DNA of 64,000 bases, from contig OX030957.1 of the NCBI GenBank assembly GCA_943735955.1, positions 3,911,801 through 3,975,800 on the forward strand, given 5' to 3'. Shown piece after piece: positions 22,915 to 37,275 of this stretch. The notes under the pieces were generated by a model. That model saw only the letters and a program-made list of their open reading frames with translations. It did not search any database and was not told the DNA's origin. The DNA is from Piscicola geometra (Eukaryota; Annelida; Clitellata; Hirudinida; Piscicolidae). The translations under genes and the position numbers were made by a program. Positions within the stretch are counted from its first letter, which is position 1. Each line of letters opens with the position of its first letter.

Positions 22915-24327
22915 ATTTCAAGTCAGTACAAGAAAAGAATGAGAATGAAAGTTTTTTTTCAAGCTTAGATACATATTATAAGACTGTTACCCTACTTTTA
23001 AATTTTATTTGAAACTGAAAATCAGTGAGTTTCTTCAGATTTTTTTACTCTTTTTCATTCATTAGTTATTTGATTAAAAGTTTTTTTTCTCATACTTTAT
23101 GCAGCATTACTTCCATTTTTATACGGACTGACTACAACTTGTAGTCATAGAAGTATTCAATTCATAAGGTTCTCATACGTTTATCAAACAAATATTTGGT
23201 ACAGCCCTACAAAATAATATGTTATTATATTACGAATGATAATATCAACGAACATTTTTTAATTTTTTTTCTAATTAGAATATATTTGCTTCGCAACTTA
23301 AGATTTAGCCTATTTGAAAAACACATTAAAGTTTTTTTAATATTTATCTGTAAAACATTATTTTTAAAACCTTAGCTTTCTAATTCTTCATTTTAGTTAT
23401 GAACTATTTTATTTGCAATCGATCTCAATAAATTTCATTAAAAAATGAAAATTTATTTTTAAAGATCTAATGATTAAAATAATTTTTTCAAATTAAAATT
23501 TGTTTTTTTGACAACTCTTTTCGTCTTTTAATTACTTTTTTATTTTTAATATACTCCTATCTTTACTTCAAAGGTCGTGAAATATCCTCCAAACAAGAGG
23601 TTTGCCCTTTTTATTAATCCTTTTCGATAAAATTCTTATCTAAAAAAGATTAATATGAAATATTAAACATGTCGGCAGATGTAAGGACCACAAAGACTCA
23701 AAGAATTTTCATTTAAAACATGTTTTTTTGAAATATAAATATTAAAGTTTCTTTTTTCAATATAAAATTATCATGAAAAGATTTTTTTCATTAAACAAAT
23801 TTTACTGTTACAAGATTCATAAACAGTTTTTTTAATTGAAGTATTATTTAAAATATAAATTTTTCTTTGAATGAGGTTTTTCTATATGAAATGTCTCTTT
23901 AAAATATTAAAATATAAATTTATAAATTCGTTTTTTATTTGAAATCATTTCTATATATTATTTTATATTTCAGTGACTTCATAAACCAGAAAAATAAGAA
24001 TTCACGAATCAATAATCAATATAGATTCGTGATTCATGAATCACGAACTATGGTTTTTCTCAACACATTTATTTTTTTTTAACTTTTGATTTTTTAAAGT
24101 AAACTCTCAAAAGCTTTGGTTTTAAATATTTTTTTTAGTTATTTATTAAAACCGTATTTTTTCTTTTGAGATCCTTAGACATCGAGTTTTAGCAAACGTA
24201 AGTGTTTTATCGCTCGTGTTTATTTTGATATTTTATTAGTTCATTAAATATTAAATAAAACTCAAATTTTCAATTTCTTGTTCAAGTATTCAACAGTATA
24301 TCCACAAAAATCATAAATTTGATATTC

Positions 24328-24400
24328 ACTTCAATCAATCAATCAATCAAATAGATTTCTATAGCGCTCTTTATTCAAATTCAAAAAGGGCATATCTCTT
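24328..24400 (-). repeat. AGCGCT-hairpin LINE/SINE 3' tail, copy b
   Basis: Plus-strand CAATCAATCAATCAA, then ATAGATTTCTATAGCGCTCT, TTATTCAAATTCAAAAAGGGC. On the minus strand this is the stem-loop and (TTGA)n tail shared with the other copies. Confidence 0.6.
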
Positions 24401-26010
24401 CAAAAGCCAAGTCAAAAAAGCTGCAAGAATGCATCAAACATCATGTTGACGGAAGTAAAACACGAATTGGTGAAAAAATCTACATAAGTTACAAATCGAC
24501 CCATAGAAGATGAAAATGGTTTTTCTAGTCAAAGAATAATAAGTTCTTGGAGAAAGCTACTAATGTTCGAAAATATGGTACTAGTCAGGTAACTTTGAAA
24601 TTCGGACAGAGTCTCTTGCATGGTTTAAGGTACGTTCATCTAGAAGCTAATGTCGAGAGAGAATCACTCTAGGCATAAAAAGAACTATGTATCAAAAAGC
24701 TAAAAATCATAATAAACATCTTTTTTAATACATTTGTTTCCAATGTGTAAAAAAATTATGTAAAAACAGCACTTTTTAAATGATACCCATAAATCTTGAA
24801 AAAATAAAAAGCAACTGAATCAAAAGTACTTGTTAAAAATAGCATTTAAACTTGAATTTCACTGCTTTTCGAAGTAACTTGATTTATATGATTGATTTAT
24901 ATAAATAGAAGAAGATTACAGTTTTTAAAGGGTTGAAACCTTTCTGCCAACCTCTTATTTTCATTATATTTTGTTTTTATCGAATAATTCAGTTTAAACA
25001 ATAAAATTTAAAATTAAATAGTGAACAGTTAATTTATTTTTCCCATGTATATAAATAAATTTATCCTATTTCTTTATTAATAATTTAGGACATCATTTTC
25101 CAATAATTTTCATTTTATATATTTTCTTTTGAGTTCTTACAGAATAGACACACTAGCCAACGTCAATTACAGTCTTTATCTTAGGTTTCTTATTTCTGGA
25201 GGCTTGTGAAGATCTCATTAAAAGATACATTTTCCTTTTTTCTGTAATTTTTTTATGACTATTTTTGGTATTTACTATTTTATTTTTCTAAAATATATTA
25301 TACAACCTTTATAAAAAGCTGTTATGTGAAAGTTAAAAATACCTATTTTCAATCAATAAAATTTTTATTTAATTTTTTTTATTTTAAAATATCATTAATA
25401 GGCATGAAGATTGTGAATGAAATGAAAATCTGTTAATTTGATCAAAAACCGCTGCAGCAGACATGAAAATGAGAAATTGATGGGGATGAAAAAGTTATGT
25501 CGTTTTGAGTAAGACGACAAAAAGTGGCTCTAAGCAAAATATAAAAAATGTAAAAACAGATTGGAATTTCAAATGAATAAACTTTCTGGTGAAGAAATAT
25601 TAAAGAAAAGTGCGAAACTTTTGGATGGGGAGAAAAGAACAATTCTATAGATTTTATTAGAATGTTTTTAGAGCTTAAATAGTTTTTAAACGGGAAGGAA
25701 CATACAAAATTTATATAAAAAAAATAAAAAAATCATTTAAGGCTTCCATAAGAATTTAACCCTTGGAGGATTTGGGGTCTTTTCAATCCATGTTATCAGA
25801 ATACAAATACATTGATAGAGCGATGAAACTTTATGACTTTGTGCACGTCTATTAGAGGTATTCATTCCACAAATATCTTCAACTTTTCGTTTTCCAATAT
25901 CGATTTATTCTTAAATTTTACATCAAGTATCTTAGGGGTCCATTTTGAACCCAATGCTAGTATTATATGTTAGTTTTATAGATGTTTTGATAAAAACTGG
26001 ATCTTTGGTT

Positions 26011-26035
26011 AGCGGCTGCCATTTTGGCAGCCGCT
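26011..26035. other. Perfect GC-rich hairpin
   Basis: AGCGGCTGCCA and its exact reverse complement TGGCAGCCGCT are separated by TTT. It stands alone in AT-rich sequence. A function is not evident. Confidence 0.7.
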
Positions 26036-26547
26036 CAAATAAATTTGTGGAATAAACGGTTTTGGGAATAGTATATTAAAATGTTAGAATCTTAAATCTG
26101 AATAAAAATTACATTCAATTAATTAGAATGTTTTTTAGTGCGAATGTTGGTTGTTTGAATCTGTCAAGGGATGGCCGCAGCAGATCAAGATGGCCGCAGA
26201 GAATCAAGTGAGCTGCGACATAAAGCAGAAAACTTTCCATAGCAGCAGCAGTTCCACTGTTGGCAAGAACTTCTTCACCCTCTATCGCAGCCTCGGCACC
26301 AGTATCAAGACAGAAAATTGAAAAGAATTATGACTGTGTTTTGTCGTTTTGAGGATAATGTGGTTATGATTGTGCTGTGGTATGAGTGTTGGTACTGTTG
26401 TGATGATTGAATATTTTATTGGTGGAGATAGTGATTTTTTGGCGGTGATTGTCATGTTGGTGTGGGTGAGGTTGGACTATTGAGATTGATTGTTTGTTTT
26501 TAATATATTTAAATTGATATATTTACATATATAGGTAGTGGTCTAAA

Positions 26548-27231
<684 letters not shown>

Positions 27232-27659
27232 GTTGACTAGGTCTATGGAAAAATAGTTTTGCTTATTTATACATGTTTGAACTTTCAGTCAGCCTGTATA
27301 GTATTTAAAACTTTCACGAATCGATTAAGTACATTATATTTTATTTAATTATCTGAACGTAAAAGCAATGTAAACGATTCGCAAAATGACAATAATCTTG
27401 AAAGTTTTAATAACTATAATTATTGACTGATAGTGACTCTGATATTCTATAAGTAGGGATGATGACATGCCTAAAGTTGATAAACCTTCCAGAAATGAAG
27501 ATGAGCACAAAAAGTGTGTTACCAATTCTAAAAATATTTTGATCTTAATGGATTTTACAGAAAATTTTAGTGAGTCAGATTTGGTCATCAATAAAATCAT
27601 AAATTGACTTCATGCACCATTGCATGTGTTAAAGAAATGATGGGCTCTATTTGAATAAG

Positions 27660-27747
27660 GAACACGTTAGCGGAATCCATCGAGGGTTAAGAGGTGCTGG
27701 TGACCGATTCTGGACTCATACTGAACACTTTAACAAGGACTTGTGCG
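27660..27747 (+). CDS. Weak orphan exon candidate
   Basis: Between an acceptor-like GAATAAG and a good donor G|GTACGT lies an open 88-bp frame encoding EHVSGIHRGLRGAGDRFWTH and ten more residues. GC content is higher than its surroundings. I do not recognise the peptide, and no neighbouring exon supports it. It could be an old transposon fragment. Confidence 0.25.
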
Positions 27748-28747
27748 GTACGTGCTAGTTGTTTAAATATAATTTTTATAGAAATTGTATTTTTTTTAGT
27801 TTACAAGCTTTGAAAGCCAACTAAAAAACGAAAGTTTTCTGGCGATGAGAGGTTAGTGGCTTACTTTGAAAAAGAAATTGAGTTTCGCCACTTTTCCAAG
27901 AAATGTATATATACATTCATGAAAATTTTTAGAGAGTTTTTAGTTTTTTATTGGTTTCTATGTAAATAAAATTACTTATGGAGACACGAAACAAGTCTGA
28001 CTTTTTTTAAACTTATAAAATAATAATAGATCTAAAAAATAAACAGTAAAATAGATATCAATAGTATAATTAAAATAATTTATTGAAATAAAAAATTAAT
28101 AATAATTTTTTTTAAAGACTACTAAAATTTTCACAATCAAACAAAGTAAGTAAATCAAGGCTAGAGGTATCGATTCTGAGAAATGTTTATATCCATTAGA
28201 GTGCCAATAAAAGCAATAAAAAAAAGATTTTTTGAGAAAAAAAATTTAATGTCTTACTTTCTTTTAAGGTTAAAATTTTCATAGAATTATTTACATAGAA
28301 TCATTTTCATAGAATAATATTTACTGGTTGCGCTTCTAGCTTAAACGTTTAGTCATTTTAATTTCTGTAAAACACTTTGTAAAGCAATCCCGTATTTGAT
28401 TGCCAAATAATAATGAAAGTTTTTAAGAAACGGAATCTATAACTTATTTTGGAAAATACATATTAATAAACCTGTATCACTAAAAAGCTTCACTTTGATT
28501 TTAAGGATGTCAATTAAATGAGCAGCTGCTACTCAGGTTAGTTTTCAGAAAAAATTCGCATGATAAACATATTCTGTTCTACAAAAACTTTCAAATAGCA
28601 TATTTTCTTGCTTTTGAAATCGTTTTTGTATCATTAAAGATTTTTTAAATACCATCATGTGTTAAAACCACATAAAAGAATCAACCAAACTTGCTTCGTT
28701 GTTTAGCAAATATCTTTTGGTTTTCTGTATCATTTTTCATAGTTCAT

Positions 28748-28830
28748 ATCTGTTCAACAAATTTATTTACGAGCGCTCTTGAATTTGAGGGAAAAGCGCT
28801 ATAGAAATTTATTTGATTGATTGATGAAAG
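28748..28830 (+). repeat. AGCGCT-hairpin LINE/SINE 3' tail, copy d
   Basis: Contains TTCAACAAATTTATTTACGA followed by GCGCTCTTGAATTTGAGGGA, AAAGCGCTATAG and a short GATTGATTGATG tail. It aligns closely with copy c and so defines the tail consensus. Confidence 0.65.
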
Positions 28831-29939
28831 AAATCCTTTTACACAATAAATAAATAACCCAAAGATAGGATCTGAGATTTTTAGATAGCCTCTTACTATA
28901 TTTGATATGTACAACAATAAAAATTAAATATTCTAAAATTTGGAAATCAAAGATTTTTATTTGTTGAAAAATGTTTTGTTTCTCTACAAAGTGGCAACAA
29001 GCGTATATCCTTGAGCTCGTTTGTCCCTATACTCTAGACCTTCTTTGAAACCAAAAGTGCATCTATATATATTTTTGAAAGCTAAATTGTATGTTTTTGA
29101 ATTTTTTGAAAATTTAAAATTATTTAATAAGTTAAAGTTTGTTTACATTTTGACTTTTGTTTTCAAGTTTAAAAAGTAAAATAGCGTCTATGATAGTATA
29201 TTTAACTAGAAATTATTTGTTTTTTTTAATTTATCTTATTTGATAAAGTCATGTAAAAAAATTAATTTATGTATATAAATAATCACCTTTTTTTCCACTT
29301 TAGGGATATCTGTGCTACGGGATATACAATTTGTTTATTGCCACTTTATAAAACTAGACCAATTTTCTAATAATTATAACTTCTATATTTTTCCTTCCTA
29401 TTATAAGCTCAAATATACAAAAAGTTTACCATATGTACTTTTAATCTCAAACTCATAGAGAAAAACACAAAAATCCTCAGTTACTGAAATAGTGTATGCC
29501 AAAAATAAAGATGATTGATTGTGTAAAAAATAGAAATAATTTTCTCTGAGAAATTAGCCTATCTTTTAAAGACCGATTTATTATGGTTTTGACGTCTACA
29601 TTTTTTATCATAAATTAAAGCATTTTTTTGTGTGAATAGCATAATACAATCACAGGTAGACAGTTTTTCAAAAAGTTTATCTTTTCAATAGTTTATTTTT
29701 TAACTAAAATGTTAATTTCATTAACCGTTAATCTATTAATTTGTTTATAAATTAAATGAAGTTATCGTTAAACGTTAAATCATTAATTTAAAATTGGGAA
29801 AAAAATCAAACCCATTATTAATATAATACTTTCTATATTACAATAAACTAAAAAATCTATTAATTAAGAGTTTCAAAATTAAATAAAAACAAATAAATTA
29901 TGTATATTATGATAATATACATATTTTTTTCCTTTTTTT

Positions 29940-30242
29940 ATGCATCTATTCACGAGATGCATGAACCCTTTCATGAAATTTAGCACCTCAAAGTTCTTAT
30001 CTGGCATAGATCATCTCCAAGTCCGTGAAATGTCTTTGCTTATTGAAAATAAAAATCTACTTCAACACTTATCTGTGTTAGATTTGATAACTAAGCCTAC
30101 AAAATTCTTATCATCCAAAAAAGAAGCATCTGTCATAGAAAACTTGGAATCAGTCTCCAACCAGACCTTGGGCAAGTTTTTGGCTTTATATTTGTTTGAC
30201 TTGTGGGTTCTGTTGTTTTTTATGGCTCTGTTACATTATTAA
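29940..30242 (+). other. Unrecognised 100-codon open frame
   Basis: An open frame starting MHLFTRCMNPFMKFSTS with a hydrophobic C-terminus (LYLFDLWVLLFFMALLHY). It lies between TTAAC-rich blocks at about 29700 and 31910 of the kind seen in hAT elements here. It may be a decayed transposon piece or chance; I cannot assign it. Confidence 0.25.
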
Positions 30243-31437
30243 AAAGTTTGAGTCATCTCTATTCACCTATTTTTTTCCTGATTCCTTTATTGTAGCTGGT
30301 CAATTTTTTGTCTATTTTTTCATGGCTTTCTGTCCATAACTTCTATGCTTTTGTTAACTCTTACGACCTTGTTGTTATCACATTTATCTGACCAGGAGAA
30401 GTGAAACTTTGGGTGAAAGGAAGTAGCCAGGTGACATTTTTTTTTATAACCTTCCGTTCATACCTATCAACAGTGCGTCAACCAATGAGCTGCAGTGTGG
30501 AAAAACCTTGTTTCCAAAGTCTTTGCAGTAATTGTTGTTATCAGAGTCCCAAGTTAAGTTAGCACCTATTTCTAGATCTCGAAATGCACATTTAGTATTT
30601 TATTTGAAATAAAAATCACAATATTTAAAAAAACGGCAAAAAATTACTAGTTTCTAACAAGTTCAAACAACATCACGTCTAAAGCGAACTTAATTTAATG
30701 TAAAAAAAATAATGAAAATTTGAGAAGAATATTACCGTAAAAAACATGTATAAGGCTCACTAATATTTTTTCGCCAAAAAAAAAATAGAATAAAATGGTA
30801 TCAGTTTACTCTTCCTTAATTCATAAATCCGCGTCGTCTCAAAGCTCTATTTTGTATTCAAGTAATGATGTCATATAAATGAGCAACTATTTATCATTTT
30901 CTGGGAAGTGTACAAAAGACATTCACTGAGTTTTTTCGATGCGTAGAAGTTTCAAGTTAATTGATTTATTTGAACGCCAAGTCTCGCCAACATTAAATTT
31001 ACGGACAGCAGTTCGATTCCCGTGAAATTCTGAATATTTAATATATTGTACAGCTGAATGTGAAATGAGTAGATGTGCCTTTTTAAAAACGGAAAAATTT
31101 GGTAGACACGAAAACATGGTGAAAATGCATTAAACTATTTTTCGGAGATCGGTAAGGATAATGATTTCACACTTGTACTATTCACACTTTTTTAAACAGT
31201 TTTTTATATAATTAATTTCTAGTTATTTTTCCATTTAAAAAATGTGTCGTTTCGACCTGTAGGCTATAAATCAGAAAGATACATTTTTTATTATAGTTTT
31301 AAATGTTGTTAATTTATTTAAAAATTAATCTCTTTGAAGTTTTAGTTATAGGTATGTTTGATCTAAAAGCTAAAAATTGATTTATTTACAAATTGATTTA
31401 TTAATAATTAATATCTATTTATAATAGCCAGCCTTTT

Positions 31438-31600
31438 TATAGTGGCGTATAATCCGAACGGGCTTCCAAGCCAATTAGGCTGCCAACTTTTCTTCGTACC
31501 TTTGACTACAAGGACATCGGTTGCCCTCGTATCTAGGACCATTCACCATTGGTCAAGCCAAAAGTCGTTACACATTTTGCTACACATTCACAATTTTTTC
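31438..31600 (-). repeat. SINE-like dispersed repeat, copy 2
   Basis: Read on the minus strand it repeats the order of copy 1: GTGTAACGACTTTTGGCTTG, then GGTCCTAGATACGAGGGCAA, CCGATGTCC, and ATTATACGCC near the 3' end. By eye the two copies share roughly three quarters of bases. It lies in gene-poor DNA. Confidence 0.55.
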
Positions 31601-34600
31601 TATCATTAAAAAGCGTGAGTGCCTGGTAAGGTGTCTTAGAGAGCTTGTTATGTTGCAATACTCTAAGTAAAATATAAAACATCTTTTGAAATAAATTTCA
31701 TAGGTTGAAAATGTCACTCTATATTGAGGGTTTTATGGTATTTAAAAGTATTTGAATAAAATGATTGGTTGTGGTTTAAATGATCAACTGAAAATGTATA
31801 AAAAGTTTTATAACATTAAAGTTCCTTTAAACTAAACCACGGAATTATAATATATCGGGAAAATATGCGTTAATGAATTTTGAGGCTAACATAACAACTC
31901 ATTATTTAACGAAAATGTTAATTTCATTATTATCTTTTCAAAGAATTAACGGTTTGGCGCCTATTTAAGTTAACTAAAAATAAGTATGGTTAATTCAGCT
32001 TTTATACTAGTTCTACATTATTTTATTTGGATTAAATAAAGGGAAAAACAATGCATAATATATAAAAAAGTTAAGTTGCTAAAAAAATACATACCGATTG
32101 TAAGCTACCTATTAATTTTTTTCGATATGATTTTCAAAACTTAACAGCAAAAGGTTTTGGAATGTATAAAAATTCACAAAAATTCAAATTAGAATTTGGA
32201 ATATACAACCATTAAACAGCTACAAATTTTAAATCAAAATTTTAAACTTTATTTCTTTTTTTTCAAAACAATATTTTAAAACAAAAATGTAAGATAAAAT
32301 AAAGAATTACCCAGCCGTCTAAAATATTAATTTCTTACTACCTAATTTTGTTTTACGCATCAAACAAGCGATAAAAAAGTATAAAAAATAATTTGATTTT
32401 TTTTCAAATCAAAAACTATGATAAAATTATCATCTACATATTCATGTACATCCAGATTTGCATCCAAACGGCATTTTAAATTATTGAGCGCTGAAACGCC
32501 AACTACAAGTTTATTTTTATCTCAAGTTTTAACAAAATAGAAAAAGAGTATCAAACTGCTAAAAAAATCGTTCATTAAAAAAAGTCTATATCTTTCGATT
32601 TTTGTGTAGCAGCTGCTTCGTTCGGTAATAAGGAAATTAACAACGTGCCTTGAAGCCGTTGTGGAAATAAGTCGCTATGTAATCAGCAGAGTAAGAATTC
32701 GTTTTGTGTACACAAAAATGTAGTGTTTTAAGATTTTTCGGATCCTTCTAAATAAATTATTATTTTGGGTTTGAGTTAGATCTCAGTTAAAGATTCATCT
32801 TCATAAAAACCGATGAGCCAAAACTAATTTTTTTTCTTTTTGAGAGATTAAAATAGTTTTAAATTTTTTAAATTTGTTATCGTTCAGTTCTATTTTTAAT
32901 TATTCAAGATTTTTTCATTTAAATAAATTTATTTTAACCCAGTGGTTTCATTTGACATTGATCCTTCTTGAAGGTTTCAGATTTTTGCTCATTATAATTT
33001 TTTTACAAATATTCATAAATGTTTTTAATTTTTTAAAATATTTTTTTAAAAAGCTATGTTGACAGCCTAATAAAGACATTCATAGCTTTATCTAAGATCT
33101 ATTGATGTTTCATGAACCAATTCTAGGCTCATTTGATCATCTTTTTAAAGGTTATGCTGTTTTCTCTTTTTTTTATAAAACTAAATTATTTTTCTATTGT
33201 AATTATTTCAATTACAGTTCGTGAAACATTGAGAGTCAATTATCAGAAGCAAAACAATTTACCTTATAAGTGGCCCTTACGAAAAAGACTGAAGAAAGCA
33301 AAGGTTTTTTTAAAACACTAACTTACAAACTTTGCTAAATTTAACTAACTTTCTTTGCCTTTTCAACTGGAAAACCACTTTAGCACTATTTTAAATCTGT
33401 CTTCCAAAATGGTTATCGTACATTTGAATAAAAAATAATTTACTTCATTAACAATATTTTCTTCTATATATTAAAAAAATAAGTATATTCAAACAGGATC
33501 AACACTTGACTTTTACTCTAAGCCTTTTTTTATCATCAATAGAAAACTTTAACCGATCTTTAAATATTCCAACATGTACATCAGAGCTTCTTTCACGACA
33601 CTTTAAACCCACTCTTGTCTCGCTCGCATTCTCTCTTTTTCCAAGTTTAAATTTTATTTTTCATCTTGTTCTTATTTTATTCATCCTCGGAATTTTTAGT
33701 TGACGATTCTTTAGGTTTATGGATGTATTGATTTTCAGTTTCAGTTTTTTATAGTTATTTAGGAACAAAAATTTACACTGATAACAAGATAGATTTTTTA
33801 CTACTAATATTAATTATTTTTTTCATCTGGTTATACTTAATATTAAAAGTGCTTTAGAGTAATTTCAAAATCTTTTTTTTAGTTAAAATTTATAACTATT
33901 AAGTTTTTTAAAAATTATAAATTAGTGTATTACTTACATTATTTTCTCTTTTTATGAAAGTATGAGGAGTATTGAATGTCTCTGGCTTACAACCGACAAG
34001 GAATTATTCATTCAAATGTCTTTTTTTTATATTTATTTATTATTAAAAATACTTCTAAAAAAACAAGTACACAATCTCCTATTTTCACATAAGAGAAGGA
34101 TATATCTTATTTTTAAATGTTGCACACCTAATGATGTTTAGATGTCTTGTGCTACAAATTATAGTTTTGTATGCAAGGGTCTTGGGTCTTTGTCATTTTT
34201 GTGCTCTACGAATCAATCAACGATTTTAAGGACAATTATTATTGAAATGTTTAATTATGTACATACCTAATTAATCTCTGAGAGCGAATGCCATGACGTC
34301 ATTTCACCACGTTCGCCTGATTATATGGCTGCTGGGTGTACATTAAGTTGATTGCCTCGAGAGGATTTGAAGGTGTTTTCAAGTGTGATAACCTTAAATA
34401 TCTTCGAACTCAATATATTTTTGCACTTATTTTAGCTAATTTTTTCAGCTTTTTCAATAAAAAATAGATTATTCACATCTTTTTGGCTTCATTAACCATT
34501 CTAAAGCTTCTTTAGTAGCTCTTTGCAAATTGAGTTCTAACTTAATTTGTGATTTTATTCGATATTTATTTATTTAAAAGACATCGCTTCATTGAGTGAA

Positions 34601-35358
34601 AAGTCTGAGATTTTTGTATTTGATCTCCTATTTTAGTGACGTCATCTAACTTTTTTAAATTATTAGATTGAAATTTCTTAAACTTGTTGTAAAAACTCAG
34701 TTTTTAATTTAAAAAATGAATATAATTTTTAAAATCTATACATACTTTTTGAAAGCAAATAAAAAAAAATTGTTTTTAAAATGTTCAAAACATAAAGCAA
34801 ACTTTTCTGGAAGTACTTTGAGCAAATATTAGCTTTGAAATTTTTGGTTTGATGTGAACACCACCACACAAACATTCAAGAAGAATGACTAATAAGGCTT
34901 CATTATTTAGAGCGGATATTGCAAGAGTTTGATGAATTTCACCGGAATTAAAAACATTTTTTAAAAAGTATTCAAGTAAATATATGCATATTTATATTCC
35001 TAAAAGTATGTTATTAATAAGTTTTTTGAATAGACTAATATGTCAAAAGTTTAAAGTTTTAATAGCCAAAACCTATTTTTAAAATAAATAAGGATTTTGT
35101 AAACTTATTATTTGCTCATTCTTGAACAAATGAGACTAGAAACACAGAATAAAAGCTAAAAGACACGTAAACAACAATTTAAAGTTACTTCGAAATATTT
35201 TCCAAAATAGTCCCAATGAATAAATAAATTTACATAAACATTTAAGAAAAAAATTTAAAACTTCATAAAAGTCTAAAAATGTGACATAGCTGCAAAAAAG
35301 CATCTTTTTTAAAAAATTGCAACTACCAAACGTAATTTGAAGCCTTAAATCTCAAACC
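31601..35358. other. Gene-poor AT-rich stretch
   Basis: No exon or transposon was recognised. Two perfect CRE-like octamers TGACGTCA occur at 34294-34301 and 34637-34644. The open frames near 32874, 33133 and 33506 are Phe/Leu/Ile-rich and look like AT-rich chance frames. Confidence 0.45.
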
Positions 35359-35463
35359 TGCCTGCTGGGACCTGTTTGCAATCGGCATGCGGTCCATGGA
35401 GAGACGTGCAATTTGTAGGCAGCACGTTTTGCACCTTCATTCTTGATTCCATCAATGAATGGC
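35359..35463 (-). CDS. Orphan exon candidate of an unknown gene
   Basis: A 105-bp open frame between acceptor CTTTCGCAG and donor CAG|GTTTGA, exactly 35 codons in phase 0. It encodes PFIDGIKNEGAKRAAYKLHV, then SPWTACRLQTGPSRQ. Base composition is clearly more GC-rich than the flanks, and both splice sites look usable. I do not recognise the peptide. The terminal exon upstream (37276-37517) already ends in a stop, so this is a different gene or an alternative 3' path. Confidence 0.4.
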
Positions 35464-37275
35464 TGCGAAAGAGAATATAGGAATAGTGGTTTGCTGTGCA
35501 GAAGATGATGCTGATTGAGGTTTTGATGCTTAATTTTTTCCCGTGACGTGATAGACAAGAAAGCCTAGTGAAATTGTTTTGAAATTTTTACGATTTGAAA
35601 TACATTTTTTACAATAATTCAACAATTGAAAAAAGTTAATAACTTTATAGTGGTGATTATGGAAAGTGATAACTAAATAATAGGATGACGTTGTGAAATG
35701 AAAAACGTAAAAATTCCTAAAAGAAAAAAAGAAACATTATTTTGAAGATGCTACCGTAAAAAACGAGCTAATATTAATTAGACTAAAAGTACCAATTCAA
35801 AATCTTTAAATTAGGATTATGATGTGGAATGTGGATAAGGACTAGAAAGATAGTGAAAAAAAAGATGAGGATGATGAGGATAATAACGATGATGGTGGTG
35901 ATAGTTATGGTAATAATGCTTAGAACGACAATAAAGTGGCTGGCAAGAACATAAAGACGACTTATGGCAATGATGGAGAGGAAGAAAAAGGTGATTTTGA
36001 CGCTGGTTTCAGGAATAAAAATTATTTATCTCTCAGTTTTAAATATCTTTTAAACAAGTATAAGAGTTTTAATTAATAAAAACAAATATTTGAGACAAAC
36101 TATAATTTATAGAACAGATTTCGAAGTCGGAAAATACTTGTTGAATATATAAAACAAACCTAGTTCATGTAGGAACGATGCTATTGTATTTTATTGATAA
36201 GAATAAAGTTTATTAAATACTAACACGCAGATACCTACATAGAAAGAACATTTTTACCTGTTCTTTATTCTATATTAGATGCAGCATTTTTCAAAAATTT
36301 ATTCTTTGAATTCACTTTAAATTGAATAAAAATAAAGGTTTTATTTTATTTTAATGCTTTCTTTATTTCTTGTTTTACACATTAAGTCGGAAAAGTCAAT
36401 GTAGTTTATCGTAATGTCTTCTTGTTTATTTTAGCTTATTTTTCACAATTATAAAAGTACTATTTTAAAAAATTAAACATAAATAAACATTTTAATGGTT
36501 TTAGCAGTTTTCAAATCTTACATTTATTTTGTTTTCCAGAGAAATACATTTTTTCGACTTTTTTTAAAAAACAAAAATACATTTTTTAAGCATCTTTCTT
36601 AAATTCTTGATATATAAAAAAAAATTATTTTCCTAAAAGTTTCTAAAAGTATACAGATCATTCAAAAGGGAAAGATGATGAATGAGTGTGGTGACGTTTA
36701 AAGAACACTGGTTTAGATATAATGGAGCCAAAATGTGTAGTGCAATGCATCATATTAGTCCAATAAAAAATTTAAAAGACAACAAAAATGTGTGGGCAAG
36801 AAGAGTAGGAAGAAGCATCTTTGAGACGATGCAGCTAATGCGATTTGTATGATCCCTTTACAAAATTTAAAATATTTTAATGCGAGTTCTCATCAAAGTC
36901 TTTTACTTTTTCTTGTTTGTAGGAATGAATGAATGGTTGGGTGACACACGGAAAAATTTGGTTTGATTGGTTGGTGAAACATTTTAGGATCTCTTCGCGT
37001 TCCTTTATTTAAGAACGAAAATTGAATTCTGCTCATTAAGCTGTTCATCTATATTCGCACAATTTGATGGTTAATCAATGCTTCTTAATTTCAAAGTTAA
37101 AACTAAATCTAGTTCTAAATTAAAATGAAATTGAAAACTCCAAATAAACTTTTCAAGCTTTAATAAAAAAATAGTGTTTTTTCTTTCATTCAACATTCCA
37201 GTCACTTCACCAACCAGAGCTTTCACCAGCTACTCACTAATCTTTAAATCAGCTCAGACATTATAGCCACTCCAC

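Larger units (their letters stand above)
22923..26545. other. Gene-poor stretch with tail repeat and hairpin
   Basis: AT-rich DNA. It includes the tail repeat at 24328-24400 and a perfect GC-rich hairpin at 26011-26035. From about 26120 to 26540 the GC content is higher, with two copies of GATGGCCGCAG. This part may be the body of the retroelement whose tail follows, but no protein was recognised. Confidence 0.45.
27232..29930. other. Gene-poor AT-rich stretch with one weak exon candidate
   Basis: Contains the weak exon at 27660-27747, the tail repeat at 28748-28830, and AT-rich sequence otherwise. TTAAC-rich sequence near 29698-29790 resembles hAT subterminal repeats, but no ends were found. 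Confidence 0.45.

Noticed and set aside
31005..31030. B-box-like AGTTCGATTCCCGTG, possible tRNA
   Set aside because: No convincing A box at tRNA spacing and no cloverleaf.
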